This document shows positions 36,261 to 44,557 of a stretch of DNA of 64,000 bases, in pieces. Each line of letters opens with the position of its first letter. Positions within the stretch are counted from its first letter, which is position 1. Source of the DNA: Novosphingobium sp. G106 (GTDB taxonomy: Bacteria > Pseudomonadota > Alphaproteobacteria > Sphingomonadales > Sphingomonadaceae); contig NZ_JAHOOZ010000002.1 in assembly GCF_019075875.1 (NCBI RefSeq), positions 1 through 64,000 of the forward strand, written 5' to 3'. The translations under genes and the position numbers were made by a program. The notes under the pieces are model-generated. The model did not search any database, was not told where the DNA came from, and was given only the letters and a program-made list of their open reading frames with translations.

Positions 36261-36344
36261 TCAGGCAAGCGTTGCGGCGAAAGTCAGGGCAGTCGTGCTC
36301 AGAGCGACGGCAAGAACGGTGAGTGCGTGAAAAGCGCGTGTCAT
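36261..36344 (-). CDS. 27-residue hydrophobic peptide
   Basis: The frame MTRAFHALTVLAVALSTTAL then TFAATLA and stop encodes a short peptide that looks like a signal sequence or single membrane helix. AGGAGA lies six bases before the ATG at 36344. A promoter with a palindromic operator stands 50-75 bp upstream, and an intrinsic terminator lies 56 bp downstream, so the unit is complete in itself. Nothing is known of its role. It could be a small membrane effector, or the leader of a lost gene. Confidence 0.6.
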   Translation of the reverse strand: MTRAFHALTVLAVALSTTALTFAATLA

Positions 36345-36392
36345 ATTCGGTCTCCTGGCGGGCCTCCCGACTCGGTCGGCCGTTACCAGAAG

Positions 36393-36421
36393 GTGATAAC
36401 CTAGGTTAGTAATAAAGTCAA
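36393..36421 (-). promoter_or_regulatory. Promoter with 12-bp palindromic operator
   Basis: On the minus strand TTGACT (36421-36416) and TATCAC (36398-36393) are separated by 17 bp, a sigma-70 layout. The spacer and -10 region contain the perfect palindrome TAACCTAGGTTA at 36397-36408, which would let a repressor block the polymerase. The promoter reads into the small peptide gene at 36344. Confidence 0.6.
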
Positions 36422-36490
36422 CACACTTATTATAAGCACGACAGGTATGTGCGCGGGCCGCGCCACAGCGAGATTTTCTTTAAACCGCAA

Positions 36491-36518
36491 CGATCGCCCG
36501 CTGTTCGGGCGACGATCG
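36491..36518 (-). terminator. Hairpin after the cox operon
   Basis: CGATCGCCCG at 36491-36500 pairs with CGGGCGACGATCG at 36506-36518 with one bulged base, around a CTGTT loop. It follows the coxD stop at 36529 on the minus strand. No strong T-tract follows, so termination may be partial. Confidence 0.5.
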
Positions 36519-36528
36519 AGAAGAGCGA

Positions 36529-36876
36529 TTAACGGCTGCGTTCGCCGGACGATGCGGCGTCGGGCGTAAGAGATCCGCGCGCATTCGAGCCATCGATACG
36601 GATTAAGGGCGAGTCGATCCGAAAAAAGTAATCGCATGCCAGCAGGCTTCCGAGCACAAGAAGCAGAACCGCAGGGATGACGCCCGCCAGCCGGACAAGC
36701 GCTGTCTCTTGGCGCATCTTCATGAAGATCCACACGATCAGACCCGCTTTGGCCAGCGCGATCCCCATGTTGGCAAGTTGCCGCCAGTTCCCGATCGGCA
36801 GGAAGCTCGTCGCTATAGTCATCGACAGGAGGACCAGTAGCGCGACCCAGGTGAGGAAGAGCCGGCGCAGTCGCAT
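36529..36876 (-). CDS. coxD: Cytochrome c oxidase subunit IV
   Basis: The 115-residue protein has three hydrophobic helices (FLTWVALLVLLSMTIATSFL, MGIALAKAGLIVWIFMKM and VIPAVLLLVLGSLLACDYFF). It starts 1 bp after the coxC stop. It corresponds to the prokaryotic subunit IV (COX4_pro/CtaF type) that assembles with subunits I-III. It is the last gene of the operon. The C-terminal tail SGERSR is soluble. Confidence 0.85.
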   Translation of the reverse strand: MRLRRLFLTWVALLVLLSMTIATSFLPIGNWRQLANMGIALAKAGLIVWIFMKMRQETALVRLAGVIPAVLLLVLGSLLACDYFFRIDSPLIRIDGSNARGSLTPDAASSGERSR

Positions 36877-36877
36877 C

Positions 36878-37498
36878 TCAGCGGCTCAGATAGAGGATAG
36901 GGAAGAGGAACACCCAGACGACATCAACAAGGTGCCAATAAAGACCGACATTCTCGATGCCGATCTTGCTCGGGGGATCGCTCCGTCGCAGCCGCCACGC
37001 GCAGCCGGCGAGCATCGCCACGCCGACCAGGACGTGGAAGGCGTGCAGCCCCGTCGCCACGAAATAGCCGTCCATGAACATGCGTGCGCCGGGCGAACCG
37101 AAGTCCTGATAGGGGCCAGCACCCGGCATCAGCCCCTCGCCATATTCCTGATAATATTCGCTGCCCTTGATGATGAGGAACGCGATACCGAGGAGTGCCG
37201 CGATCCCCAGCATCCAGGCCGCCAGCCGGTTGCGGTCGAGCGCGCGTGCCTCAGCCCCGATTGCGACCAGCAGGCTGGAAGTCAGCAGCACGGCGGTATT
37301 GGCCGACCCCGCAAGAAGGTTGAGGCGCTCGCTGGTCGCAGCGAACGGCGCGGGCTGGAAAGTCCGCAGTGCGAGCAGCCCCATAACGAGCGCCCCGAAC
37401 AGCATCGCCTCGCTGGCGAGGAATACGACCATGCCCAACCGATCCGCCTCGCGCTGGCGGGCAATATCCGGGAAGGGTTCGTGGCGCGCGATGGTCAT
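36878..37498 (-). CDS. coxC: Cytochrome c oxidase subunit III
   Basis: The 206-residue protein lacks the first two helices of the long form, as is usual in caa3 oxidases. [40 protein letters not shown] and [20 protein letters not shown] are characteristic, including the conserved acidic residue in LASEAMLF and the G-L-H-x-x-H-V motif. [20 protein letters not shown] closes the protein. Its ATG overlaps the coxA stop by 4 bases. Confidence 0.93.
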   Translation of the reverse strand: MTIARHEPFPDIARQREADRLGMVVFLASEAMLFGALVMGLLALRTFQPAPFAATSERLNLLAGSANTAVLLTSSLLVAIGAEARALDRNRLAAWMLGIAALLGIAFLIIKGSEYYQEYGEGLMPGAGPYQDFGSPGARMFMDGYFVATGLHAFHVLVGVAMLAGCAWRLRRSDPPSKIGIENVGLYWHLVDVVWVFLFPILYLSR

Positions 37499-39156
37499 GC
37501 GATGCTCGAATCATGGCTCAGCGGATAATCGTAGGGCTCGCGCACAACGATGGGCGTGTCCTCAAAATTATGCGTCGGCGGCGGGGAAGGGACGGTCCAT
37601 TCGAGACCAGTCGCCTTCCACGGATTGGCGCTCGCGGGCTCACCGTGCCGGAGGGAGTAAAGCAGGTAGATAAGCGGCAGTGCATAGCCGAGACCGAGCA
37701 GTCCGGCACCGCCGGTCGAGAGGACATGGAGCGTCTGAAATTCCGGCGGGTATTCATGATAGCGGCGCGGCATCCCCATGTAGCCGAGCAGGAACTGGGG
37801 GAAGAAGGTCACGTTGAACCCGATGAAGACCAGCACCGCCGAGATGCGTCCCCACACTTCATTATACATCCGCCCGAACATCTTGGGCCACCAGAAGTGC
37901 ATTGCACCCAGATAAGCCGTCACCGCGCCGCCGACCATGATGTAGTGGAAGTGGGCGACGACGAAATAGGTGTCGTGGACATGGACGTCGATCGCCAGCA
38001 GTGCGAGCATCAGCCCGGTGAGTCCGCCCATCACGAACAGTCCGATAAAGCCCATCGCAAACAGGAAGGCGGCGTTGAGGGCGATCGAGCCTTTGTAGAG
38101 CGTCGCCGTCCAATTATAGACCTTGATCGCGGAAGGCACGGCGACGACCAGCGACAGGAAAGAAAAAACCGTACTCGCATACATGCTCTGTCCCGACACG
38201 AACATGTGGTGCCCCCAGACGAGAAAGCCGACCAAAGCGATCGCGAGCGACGAATAAGCGACGAACCAATAGCCGAAGAGCTTCTTGTGCGCCGCAGCCG
38301 GCACCAGTTCGGAGACGACGCCCATCGCGGGCAACACCATGATGTAGACGGCGGGATGGCTGTAGAACCAGAAGAGATGCTGGAACAGCAAGGGATCGCC
38401 GCCCAAGGCGGGGTTGAAGATGCCCAGCCCGAACAGGCGCTCGGCCACGACCAGCAGCAAAGTCACGGTCAGCACCGGCGTCGCCAGCACGAGGATCAGC
38501 GCGGTCGCGTAATGTGTCCAGACGAACAGCGGCAGGCGGCCCCATGTCATTCCCGGCGCGCGCAGCTTGTGGATGGTGACGATAAAATTGATGCCGGTGA
38601 GGATCGACGACCAGCCGGCGATGAAAACGGCGGAGAGCGCCAGCACGACATTGCCGTTGGCATAAGTCGATGAAAGTGGCGTGTAGAAGGTCCAGCCGGT
38701 ATCGACGCCGCCGAAGATCAAGGCGGCGAGCGTGAATAGGCCGCCGCCCATGAAGATGTACCAGGAGGCAAGGTTCAGACGCGGGAACGCCATATCGCGC
38801 GCGCCGATCATCAGCGGGATCAGGAAATTACCGAACACATTCGGGATGGAAGGGATCAGAAAGAACCACACCATGATGACGCCGTGCATGGTGAAGGCGC
38901 GGTTATAGCCTTCCGCGGTCAGCAGGGCGCCCTGCGGCGTCAAAAGGTTCAGCCGCATCATAGCCGCAGCCGTCGCGGCGATCGCGAAGAAACCGGTGAT
39001 GGAAATGAGGTATAGGATCGCGATGCGCTTGTGATCGGTGGTGAGCAGCCAGGAGCGCAGGGAGTTGCCGTCATTCAGATAGCTTTGCGCTTCCGCCGGC
39101 GTGTGCAGTGGCGCTGCTTCCTCGCGGGAGGCATCGTGGAGGCCTGCTCTGCTCAT
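37495..39156 (-). CDS. coxA: Cytochrome c oxidase subunit I, A2-type heme-copper oxidase
   Basis: The 553-residue catalytic subunit reduces oxygen at a heme-copper centre. Low-spin heme ligand: [12 protein letters not shown]. CuB and cross-link region: [17 protein letters not shown], then [10 protein letters not shown]-terminal heme ligands: [12 protein letters not shown]. The key segment reads YSHPAV rather than the GHPEV of A1 oxidases, so the D-channel glutamate is replaced by the Tyr-Ser pair of A2 (caa3-type) enzymes. The gene overlaps coxB and coxC by four bases each. Confidence 0.95.
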   Translation of the reverse strand: MSRAGLHDASREEAAPLHTPAEAQSYLNDGNSLRSWLLTTDHKRIAILYLISITGFFAIAATAAAMMRLNLLTPQGALLTAEGYNRAFTMHGVIMVWFFLIPSIPNVFGNFLIPLMIGARDMAFPRLNLASWYIFMGGGLFTLAALIFGGVDTGWTFYTPLSSTYANGNVVLALSAVFIAGWSSILTGINFIVTIHKLRAPGMTWGRLPLFVWTHYATALILVLATPVLTVTLLLVVAERLFGLGIFNPALGGDPLLFQHLFWFYSHPAVYIMVLPAMGVVSELVPAAAHKKLFGYWFVAYSSLAIALVGFLVWGHHMFVSGQSMYASTVFSFLSLVVAVPSAIKVYNWTATLYKGSIALNAAFLFAMGFIGLFVMGGLTGLMLALLAIDVHVHDTYFVVAHFHYIMVGGAVTAYLGAMHFWWPKMFGRMYNEVWGRISAVLVFIGFNVTFFPQFLLGYMGMPRRYHEYPPEFQTLHVLSTGGAGLLGLGYALPLIYLLYSLRHGEPASANPWKATGLEWTVPSPPPTHNFEDTPIVVREPYDYPLSHDSSIA

Positions 39157-40100
39157 GGGTGCTCTCCGGGGACGGTCTTCATCGCGCGGATATAGGCGGC
39201 GAGCTGCATCACCTGCTCCTCGCCGATCAGCCCGCGATAGGTTGGCATGATGGGCTTATACCCCGCTGTCACTTGCGCGTTGGGATCGAGGAGGGCGTCG
39301 CGCAGATACTGGTCATCCGCGACAATCTGCCGCCCGCCCTCCAGAGTCACCCTCGATCCGTAGAGACCGTTCAGCGAAGGAGCGCGCGTCGTCCCATCAC
39401 CCGCATGGCAGGCGCCGCAGCCAAGCTTGCGGTAGAGGGTCGCGCCCGCTGTCGCGAGCGAGCCGCCGCTCGCCTGGGTGGACAGCCAGCTGCCATAGGC
39501 GCCCGGCTCCATCGCAACGACGCTGCCGCCCATCGTCGCGTGATCGAGCCCGCAAAATTGCGAGCAGAACAGATGATAGGTGCCCGGCCGCGTGGCGGTG
39601 AACCACAGTTCCGTATAGCGGCCGGGCAAGACATCCTGCTTCAAGCGCAGCGCCGGAACATAGAGGCTGTGGATCACATCCTGGCTGGTCATCGTCAGTT
39701 TGACGGGCTGGCCGATGGGGACATGCAGCGTGTTTATCTCCGACTGACCCTGTGGGTGCTGAAACTTCCACATCCATTGCTTTGCGACGACGCTGATTGG
39801 CATCGCGTCCGCAGGCGGCTCATGGATGGAGAAGAACATCTTCGCTGAGACGACGAAGAAGCCGAGGATGAGAAGAAAGGGGATGATCGTCCACGAAACT
39901 TCGAGCCAGACATTGCGGTTGGGAGCATGGTCACGGTTCACGTCCTTGCCCCGGCGATAGCGGATCGCAAAGGCGAAGATCAGGACGATGACGGGTCCCG
40001 CCAGGAATAGGATCAACAGGCTGAACGCCCCGATCAGCATATCGACATGCTGGGCGTGCGCCGACGCCTGCGGGAGACTGAGGCCGAACAGGTTCAGCAT
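39153..40100 (-). CDS. coxB: Cytochrome c oxidase subunit II with fused cytochrome c
   Basis: The 315-residue subunit has two N-terminal membrane helices ([20 protein letters not shown] and [20 protein letters not shown]). The CuA domain has ligands in [16 protein letters not shown] and [14 protein letters not shown]-terminal mono-heme domain has [11 protein letters not shown] and an axial Met in YKPIMPTY. The fusion makes this a caa3 oxidase, able to take electrons directly from a membrane donor. The signal region begins [17 protein letters not shown]. Confidence 0.94.
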   Translation of the reverse strand: MLNLFGLSLPQASAHAQHVDMLIGAFSLLILFLAGPVIVLIFAFAIRYRRGKDVNRDHAPNRNVWLEVSWTIIPFLLILGFFVVSAKMFFSIHEPPADAMPISVVAKQWMWKFQHPQGQSEINTLHVPIGQPVKLTMTSQDVIHSLYVPALRLKQDVLPGRYTELWFTATRPGTYHLFCSQFCGLDHATMGGSVVAMEPGAYGSWLSTQASGGSLATAGATLYRKLGCGACHAGDGTTRAPSLNGLYGSRVTLEGGRQIVADDQYLRDALLDPNAQVTAGYKPIMPTYRGLIGEEQVMQLAAYIRAMKTVPGEHP

Positions 40101-40867
40101 TCGTCCGTCCGTTCGCCGCTCTTCGCCAGCAGGACGTAGAGCAGGATGGCCAGCACGGTGGCGATACAGGCGACGCGGATCAGCCAGGCGATGGCGAGGC
40201 TGTAGCGCCCTGTTTCCGGATCATAATGATAGCAGAGCAGGATAAGCCGCTGCACCAAGCCGCCGGTGCGCCCGGCGCGCGCTTGCGTCAGCGCGGCGGT
40301 CAGGTCGGCGGGCTCGGGCGCGAGGCCGTAGAGCCAGCGGCTGAACCGCCCGTCCGGCGTCAGCACCGCGGCGGCGGCGGCGTGGGCATATTGGCCGACG
40401 CGCGGATCGTAGGCGTAGTGATAGCCGAGTGCATCGGTGACGGCATGGATTGACTTGGCGTTGCCGACCGTGGCGTGGATCCGCCCCGCCAGTTCGGGGT
40501 GCCGTTCCACCAGCAGGTCGAGCGCTCGGCGTGCATCGCCGTCACTTTCCGTGGGATCGATCCCGAACGCGATCACGGTCGCATCGCGCCCGCCGATAAC
40601 ATTGCTCATCCGCATCGCGGAGGCGAGTCCGTCGAGCGTGACGCCGCACAGATTGGGGCAATCGTGGAGCACGGGGACGAGCAGGATCGGCTTGCCAGCG
40701 CCGATACTGCTGAGCGTGGTTTGCGCGCCCTCCTCATTGCGGAGCGGCACCGACATCGGAATTTGCGCGCCAGGATGCTCGTCGATCCGCGCTTGAGCGA
40801 ACGGATCGAAGGGGGCGGCAGCGGTCGTACAAACGAGCGCCAGCGCCAGGATCAGCGCGCGGATCAT
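40094..40867 (-). CDS. SCO1/SenC-type copper chaperone
   Basis: The 257-residue thioredoxin-fold protein delivers copper to CuA of subunit II. An export signal (LILALALVCTTAAAPFDPFA) is followed by the copper-binding C-x3-C in VLHDCPNLCGVTL. The distal His lies in VGQYAHAAAAAVLTPDGRFS. Unlike most SCO proteins it ends with a membrane helix (LIRVACIATVLAILLYVLLA). The stop overlaps the coxB start by seven bases. Confidence 0.9.
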   Translation of the reverse strand: MIRALILALALVCTTAAAPFDPFAQARIDEHPGAQIPMSVPLRNEEGAQTTLSSIGAGKPILLVPVLHDCPNLCGVTLDGLASAMRMSNVIGGRDATVIAFGIDPTESDGDARRALDLLVERHPELAGRIHATVGNAKSIHAVTDALGYHYAYDPRVGQYAHAAAAAVLTPDGRFSRWLYGLAPEPADLTAALTQARAGRTGGLVQRLILLCYHYDPETGRYSLAIAWLIRVACIATVLAILLYVLLAKSGERTDEC

Positions 40868-41218
40868 CGGGCCGCATCCCAGCCGGCGGCGGCCGTCTGC
40901 CGCATAGCCTGCTCAACGGCCATGCCGCCGGCCTTGCCCTCCAGTCGCGCGCGCGCGTGGGCTTCGATCGTGATCCGGTCGGCCCGTTCGTCGGTCTGCA
41001 AAAGGGGGGATGCGGAAGCGGAGGGCGATGCGGCCGATGGCTCACGGAGCGTGCCGAACCAGAGCAACAAACCCGCGACCCCCAGGCAGACCAGGAACAC
41101 GATGCCAGCGACAGCGGCGATCATCAGGTTCGCGGCCTTGGGATCGACGTCGGAAGCCTCGTAGGTGCGGTGGTCGCCTTTGGCGGGTTTGCCGCGCTGG
41201 GTGCGAACCCTGGTCATG
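40864..41218 (-). CDS. Single-pass membrane protein of the act-cox cluster
   Basis: The 117-residue product starts MTRVRTQRGKPAKGDHRTYE, followed by one membrane helix (LMIAAVAGIVFLVCLGVAGL) and a periplasmic tail of low complexity. The ATG at 41218 overlaps the actF stop, and its own stop overlaps the sco start. Position suggests an assembly or accessory factor linking alternative complex III and the oxidase. No family is recognised. Confidence 0.75.
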
Positions 41219-42233
41219 CCGGCAGCCGCTCGGCGATGCGCCGATCCAGCAGCAGGCGTTGCGCGGACAGGAAGACCAGCCCCAGCCCGACGACCGCGAG
41301 AATATAGAAAGAGAGGGGCTTGAGCCGCACCGCGCCGCCCTGCGGCAGCACGAGCCACGCTGCTTCGAGCACTTTGCCAAGGATCATGGCGAGCGCAATC
41401 GCGCGCAGCCAGCGTGCCGATTGGCGGACCTTGGGAGAGAGCAAAATGAGGAACGCCACCGCCTCGATCACCGCAGCAATCGCGATTGAAATGCCCCATC
41501 CGCCGACGCCGCGCACCTTATACCAGCCGACGATGGAGGCGAGATCCCCCGACCAGACGATGATGAAGGAGGTGAAAGCGAGATAGATCCAAAGGAGGAT
41601 CAAGGTGATGAGCAGCGCGCCGAGCGTCTCCGTGCGGCAAGGCTGGCGGCCCAGCAGCGCCCATATCGCGGTCATCAGCGCGACGGTGAACTGGATTGCC
41701 AGCGTATAGAGCCCGAACCCGGACGAATGGAACGCGATATCGAGCGAGACCAGCCAGTCGACCGACACGATCGACATCATGGGCGCCAGAAACAGCAGTC
41801 CCGCCGACGACAGCGCGACAGCCGATCCGCGCCGGGTGATGAGCGCCCACAGGAGGAGGCCAAGCCCCACGAACAGGATCAGCGTGCGTAGCACGAAGGG
41901 CAGGGGGGACAGCCAGGCGCCCCTGAAGCCAGATATGGCCGCTCCAACCCAGGGGTAAAGCAGCGTCATGCCCGCGAGCACCGGCACCATGGCGACGGCT
42001 GCGATCGGCAGCGTCAGCGCACCCGCCTCGAAGAAGGGCAGAAGGCTGTGTCCCCAGCGTCCGCCGATTAGCCGGATCATCATCAGGAAGCCGAGCGATC
42101 CGATCGGAACACCGCTCCACAGGAATGCCGCCGCCAGCCATGCGCGAAGAGCATCGATGGGTGCTACCGCGATCATGGCGAGCGCCAGCGCAGACAGCAG
42201 CAGGCCCGCGATCAGGAGACGGCGCGGCGTCAT
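41214..42233 (-). CDS. actF: Alternative complex III membrane subunit ActF
   Basis: The 339-residue protein has about ten hydrophobic helices, starting LLIAGLLLSALALAMIAVAP and including MSIVSVDWLVSLDIAFHSSG, a segment shared with ActC/ActF-like subunits. The ATG at 42233 overlaps the actE stop, which excludes the much longer upstream reading. ActF sits beside ActC in the membrane arm and may contribute to quinol binding or proton movement. Confidence 0.85.
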   Translation of the reverse strand: MTPRRLLIAGLLLSALALAMIAVAPIDALRAWLAAAFLWSGVPIGSLGFLMMIRLIGGRWGHSLLPFFEAGALTLPIAAVAMVPVLAGMTLLYPWVGAAISGFRGAWLSPLPFVLRTLILFVGLGLLLWALITRRGSAVALSSAGLLFLAPMMSIVSVDWLVSLDIAFHSSGFGLYTLAIQFTVALMTAIWALLGRQPCRTETLGALLITLILLWIYLAFTSFIIVWSGDLASIVGWYKVRGVGGWGISIAIAAVIEAVAFLILLSPKVRQSARWLRAIALAMILGKVLEAAWLVLPQGGAVRLKPLSFYILAVVGLGLVFLSAQRLLLDRRIAERLPA

Positions 42234-42697
42234 TGCGGGCCGCTCCGCCGCAGCGCTTCGACATATGCAGCGATCGCCCAGCGGTCGGGCGCGGGCACGC
42301 GGTCCGCAAAGCCGTACATCGCGCCTGCGCCGTTGGAGATCGCCTGATAGATTTGTGCCGAGTCCAGCGCTCGCTGATCGGCGGCATGGAAATCGGCGGG
42401 ACGGGGGAAACCGCGCGCCGGAACAGTGCCGTCTCCCGATCCGTCGAGACCGTGGCACATCGAGCAATAAATGGCATAACGATCGCGCCCGCGCTGGAGC
42501 AGCGCCAGCGACATAGGCGGCCGCGCGGCCTGTGATGCCCAAGCCGCCGCATCGCGCGGGATGGTGCCGGCGGGTGGAACCTGCATCGCCTTGCCGTCAG
42601 CGAACAGCGCACCAATGCCATAAGCATCGTAGCGTGGCTGCTTTACCATATTATCGCAGCCCGCCAGGAGCAGGGGAGCGAGGAGCAGCCACCTCAT
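42230..42697 (-). CDS. actE: Alternative complex III mono-heme cytochrome c ActE
   Basis: The 155-residue lipoprotein has the lipobox LLLAPLLLAGC. The heme site is AIYCSMCHGLDGSGDG, and the likely axial Met lies in GAGAMYGFADRV. It passes electrons from ActB/ActA towards the oxidase. Both ends overlap neighbours by four bases. Confidence 0.9.
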   Translation of the reverse strand: MRWLLLAPLLLAGCDNMVKQPRYDAYGIGALFADGKAMQVPPAGTIPRDAAAWASQAARPPMSLALLQRGRDRYAIYCSMCHGLDGSGDGTVPARGFPRPADFHAADQRALDSAQIYQAISNGAGAMYGFADRVPAPDRWAIAAYVEALRRSGPQ

Positions 42698-43230
42698 CCC
42701 CGCACCTCGTCGATGCTGTTCGCGCCGAGCCGTTCGAGCAGCGCGCGCGCCTCTTGGACGGCCTTTTCGTCCTCGTCGTCGATTGCGATGAACAGGAAGA
42801 AGCCGTCGCGGGTCGCGCGCTCGAAGCGGTCGATGTCGAACAGGGGGTGGTTATAGCGCGGCAGGCGGTTGAGCACGAAGAGCCCGAAAACCATGAACGA
42901 TACTGAGAACAGCACCGTCAGCTCGAAGCCGATCAGCGCGAACGCCTGGAGCGATAGGAGCGGCCGTCCGCCGATATTCAGCGGATAGTCGAGATTGGTC
43001 GCGATCTGCATCGCATAGGCGCCGATCAGCCCGACCACGCCGCCAATCAGCCCCAGCCAGGGGATGCGATCGTCCTTAAAGCCAAGCGCCTCCGCGACTT
43101 CATCGACGGGAAAGGGCGTGAAGGCGTTGACCCGCTTCATGCCCGCTTCCCGCGCGCCGCGCACGGCGGTGACCAGCCGTTCAGGTGTGCCATATTCGCC
43201 GAGCAGGCCTCGGGACGGCGGTTCAGCCAT
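42694..43230 (-). CDS. actD: Alternative complex III subunit ActD (DUF3341)
   Basis: The 178-residue protein has the DUF3341 layout: LLGEYGTPERLVTAVRGARE, AFTPFPVDEVAEALGFKDDR, and two membrane helices (LGLIGGVVGLIGAYAMQIAT and ALIGFELTVLFSVSFMVFGL), then LPRYNHPLFD and a soluble end. The start at 43230 overlaps the actC stop. Confidence 0.9.
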   Translation of the reverse strand: MAEPPSRGLLGEYGTPERLVTAVRGAREAGMKRVNAFTPFPVDEVAEALGFKDDRIPWLGLIGGVVGLIGAYAMQIATNLDYPLNIGGRPLLSLQAFALIGFELTVLFSVSFMVFGLFVLNRLPRYNHPLFDIDRFERATRDGFFLFIAIDDEDEKAVQEARALLERLGANSIDEVRG

Positions 43231-44557
43231 CGCTCGCCTCCTTATGTTTTTCTTCCTTGGTCTCGCTCGCCGAAATGACGGGCAGGAAGCGAACGAACAG
43301 CAGGAAGGGTACAAGGAAGATGCCGCCCATGCCGGCGAACAATGACCAGTCCCAGAAGCTCGGCATATAATGGCCGTACGAAGAGACCAGCCAGTCACGG
43401 TAAAGCGATGTCACCACCAGCATGAAGCGCTCCATCCACATGCCGACAGCGACCGACAGGCTCACCGCGAACAAAAGGCGCGGGCTGCGGCGGTAGCGGC
43501 GCCACCAGAGCAATTGCAGCGGGATGAAGTTGAGGATCACCGCACCCCAATAGCTCCACGCATAATGGCCGTAGAGCCGATCGTGCAGCGTCGCCAGTTC
43601 CTGGCCGCCCGCATAAAGCGCGTCGAAGACTTCCGAAAAATAGCCGTAGGCCGTCATCATCCCGGTGGCGAGTGTCGCGAGGCCGAGCATGTCGAGATGC
43701 CGCAAGGTGACGAGCGCCCGCAAGGGGAGCGCCGCGCGCATGGCGATGGCGATGATGCCGACCACAGCGAAACCCGAGAACGCCGCGCCGAGCACGAAAT
43801 AGGGCGGAAAGACGGTGCTGTTCCATCCCGGAATCGGCCCCGCCGCGAACAATAACGAGATTTCCGAATGGACCGAGACGACGAGCGGCACCGCGATGGC
43901 GGCGGTGATGGCGTAGGCCTGCCGCCAGCGCGCCCAATGGGATGCGTCGCCGCGCCAGCCGAGCGAAATGATCCCGAAGAAGACCTGATAGCCGCGCGAC
44001 TTCGCCCGATCACGTGCCGAGGCGAGATCGGGCAGGATGCCGAGATACCAGAAGAAGAGCGAGACAATGAGGTAGGTAAGAACTGCGAAGAAATCCCACG
44101 TCAGCGGGCTCTTGAACTGCGGCCAGACCTGCATCGAATTGAAATAGGGCGCGATCCAGTAGAAATACCACGGCCGCCCCAAATGGAGGATGGGGTAGAG
44201 GCCGGCGCAGACCACCGCGCACAAAGTCATCGCCTCGGCAAAACGATTGAGCGAATTGCGCCAGTTGCGATTGGAAATGAGCAGCAGCGCCGAGATCAGC
44301 GTCCCGGCATGACCGATCCCGAGGAACCAGACATAGTTGATGATCGCCATCCCCCAGTTGACAGGAATGGTGTTGCCCCACACCGCAACGCCGTTGCTAA
44401 ACAGCACGATCACCGAGACGAACCACAAGGCCAGCAACGCAAGCGCGCCTGAGAAGCAGAGCCACCAGCCGCGCCTCGCGGGGAAGGCGAGGGGGAGATC
44501 GACGATCTCCTCGCCGACAATATCATATTCCTCGCGAAGCGCCGGCTCTTCAGCCAT
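43223..44557 (-). CDS. actC: Alternative complex III quinol-site subunit ActC (NrfD-like)
   Basis: The 444-residue NrfD/PsrC family protein has about ten helices, including GNTIPVNWGMAIINYVWFLG, IGHAGTLISALLLISNRNWR and FPPYFVLGAAFSGFAVVGII. It is the likely quinol-oxidising membrane subunit. The ATG at 44557 overlaps the actB stop and matches the family start MAEEPALREEYDIVGEE; longer readings are rejected. Confidence 0.92.
   Translation of the reverse strand: MAEEPALREEYDIVGEEIVDLPLAFPARRGWWLCFSGALALLALWFVSVIVLFSNGVAVWGNTIPVNWGMAIINYVWFLGIGHAGTLISALLLISNRNWRNSLNRFAEAMTLCAVVCAGLYPILHLGRPWYFYWIAPYFNSMQVWPQFKSPLTWDFFAVLTYLIVSLFFWYLGILPDLASARDRAKSRGYQVFFGIISLGWRGDASHWARWRQAYAITAAIAVPLVVSVHSEISLLFAAGPIPGWNSTVFPPYFVLGAAFSGFAVVGIIAIAMRAALPLRALVTLRHLDMLGLATLATGMMTAYGYFSEVFDALYAGGQELATLHDRLYGHYAWSYWGAVILNFIPLQLLWWRRYRRSPRLLFAVSLSVAVGMWMERFMLVVTSLYRDWLVSSYGHYMPSFWDWSLFAGMGGIFLVPFLLFVRFLPVISASETKEEKHKEASDG

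Noticed and set aside
37513..38673. 386-codon open frame on the plus strand
   Set aside because: It is antisense to coxA and has a His/Gln/Glu-rich composition typical of shadow frames.
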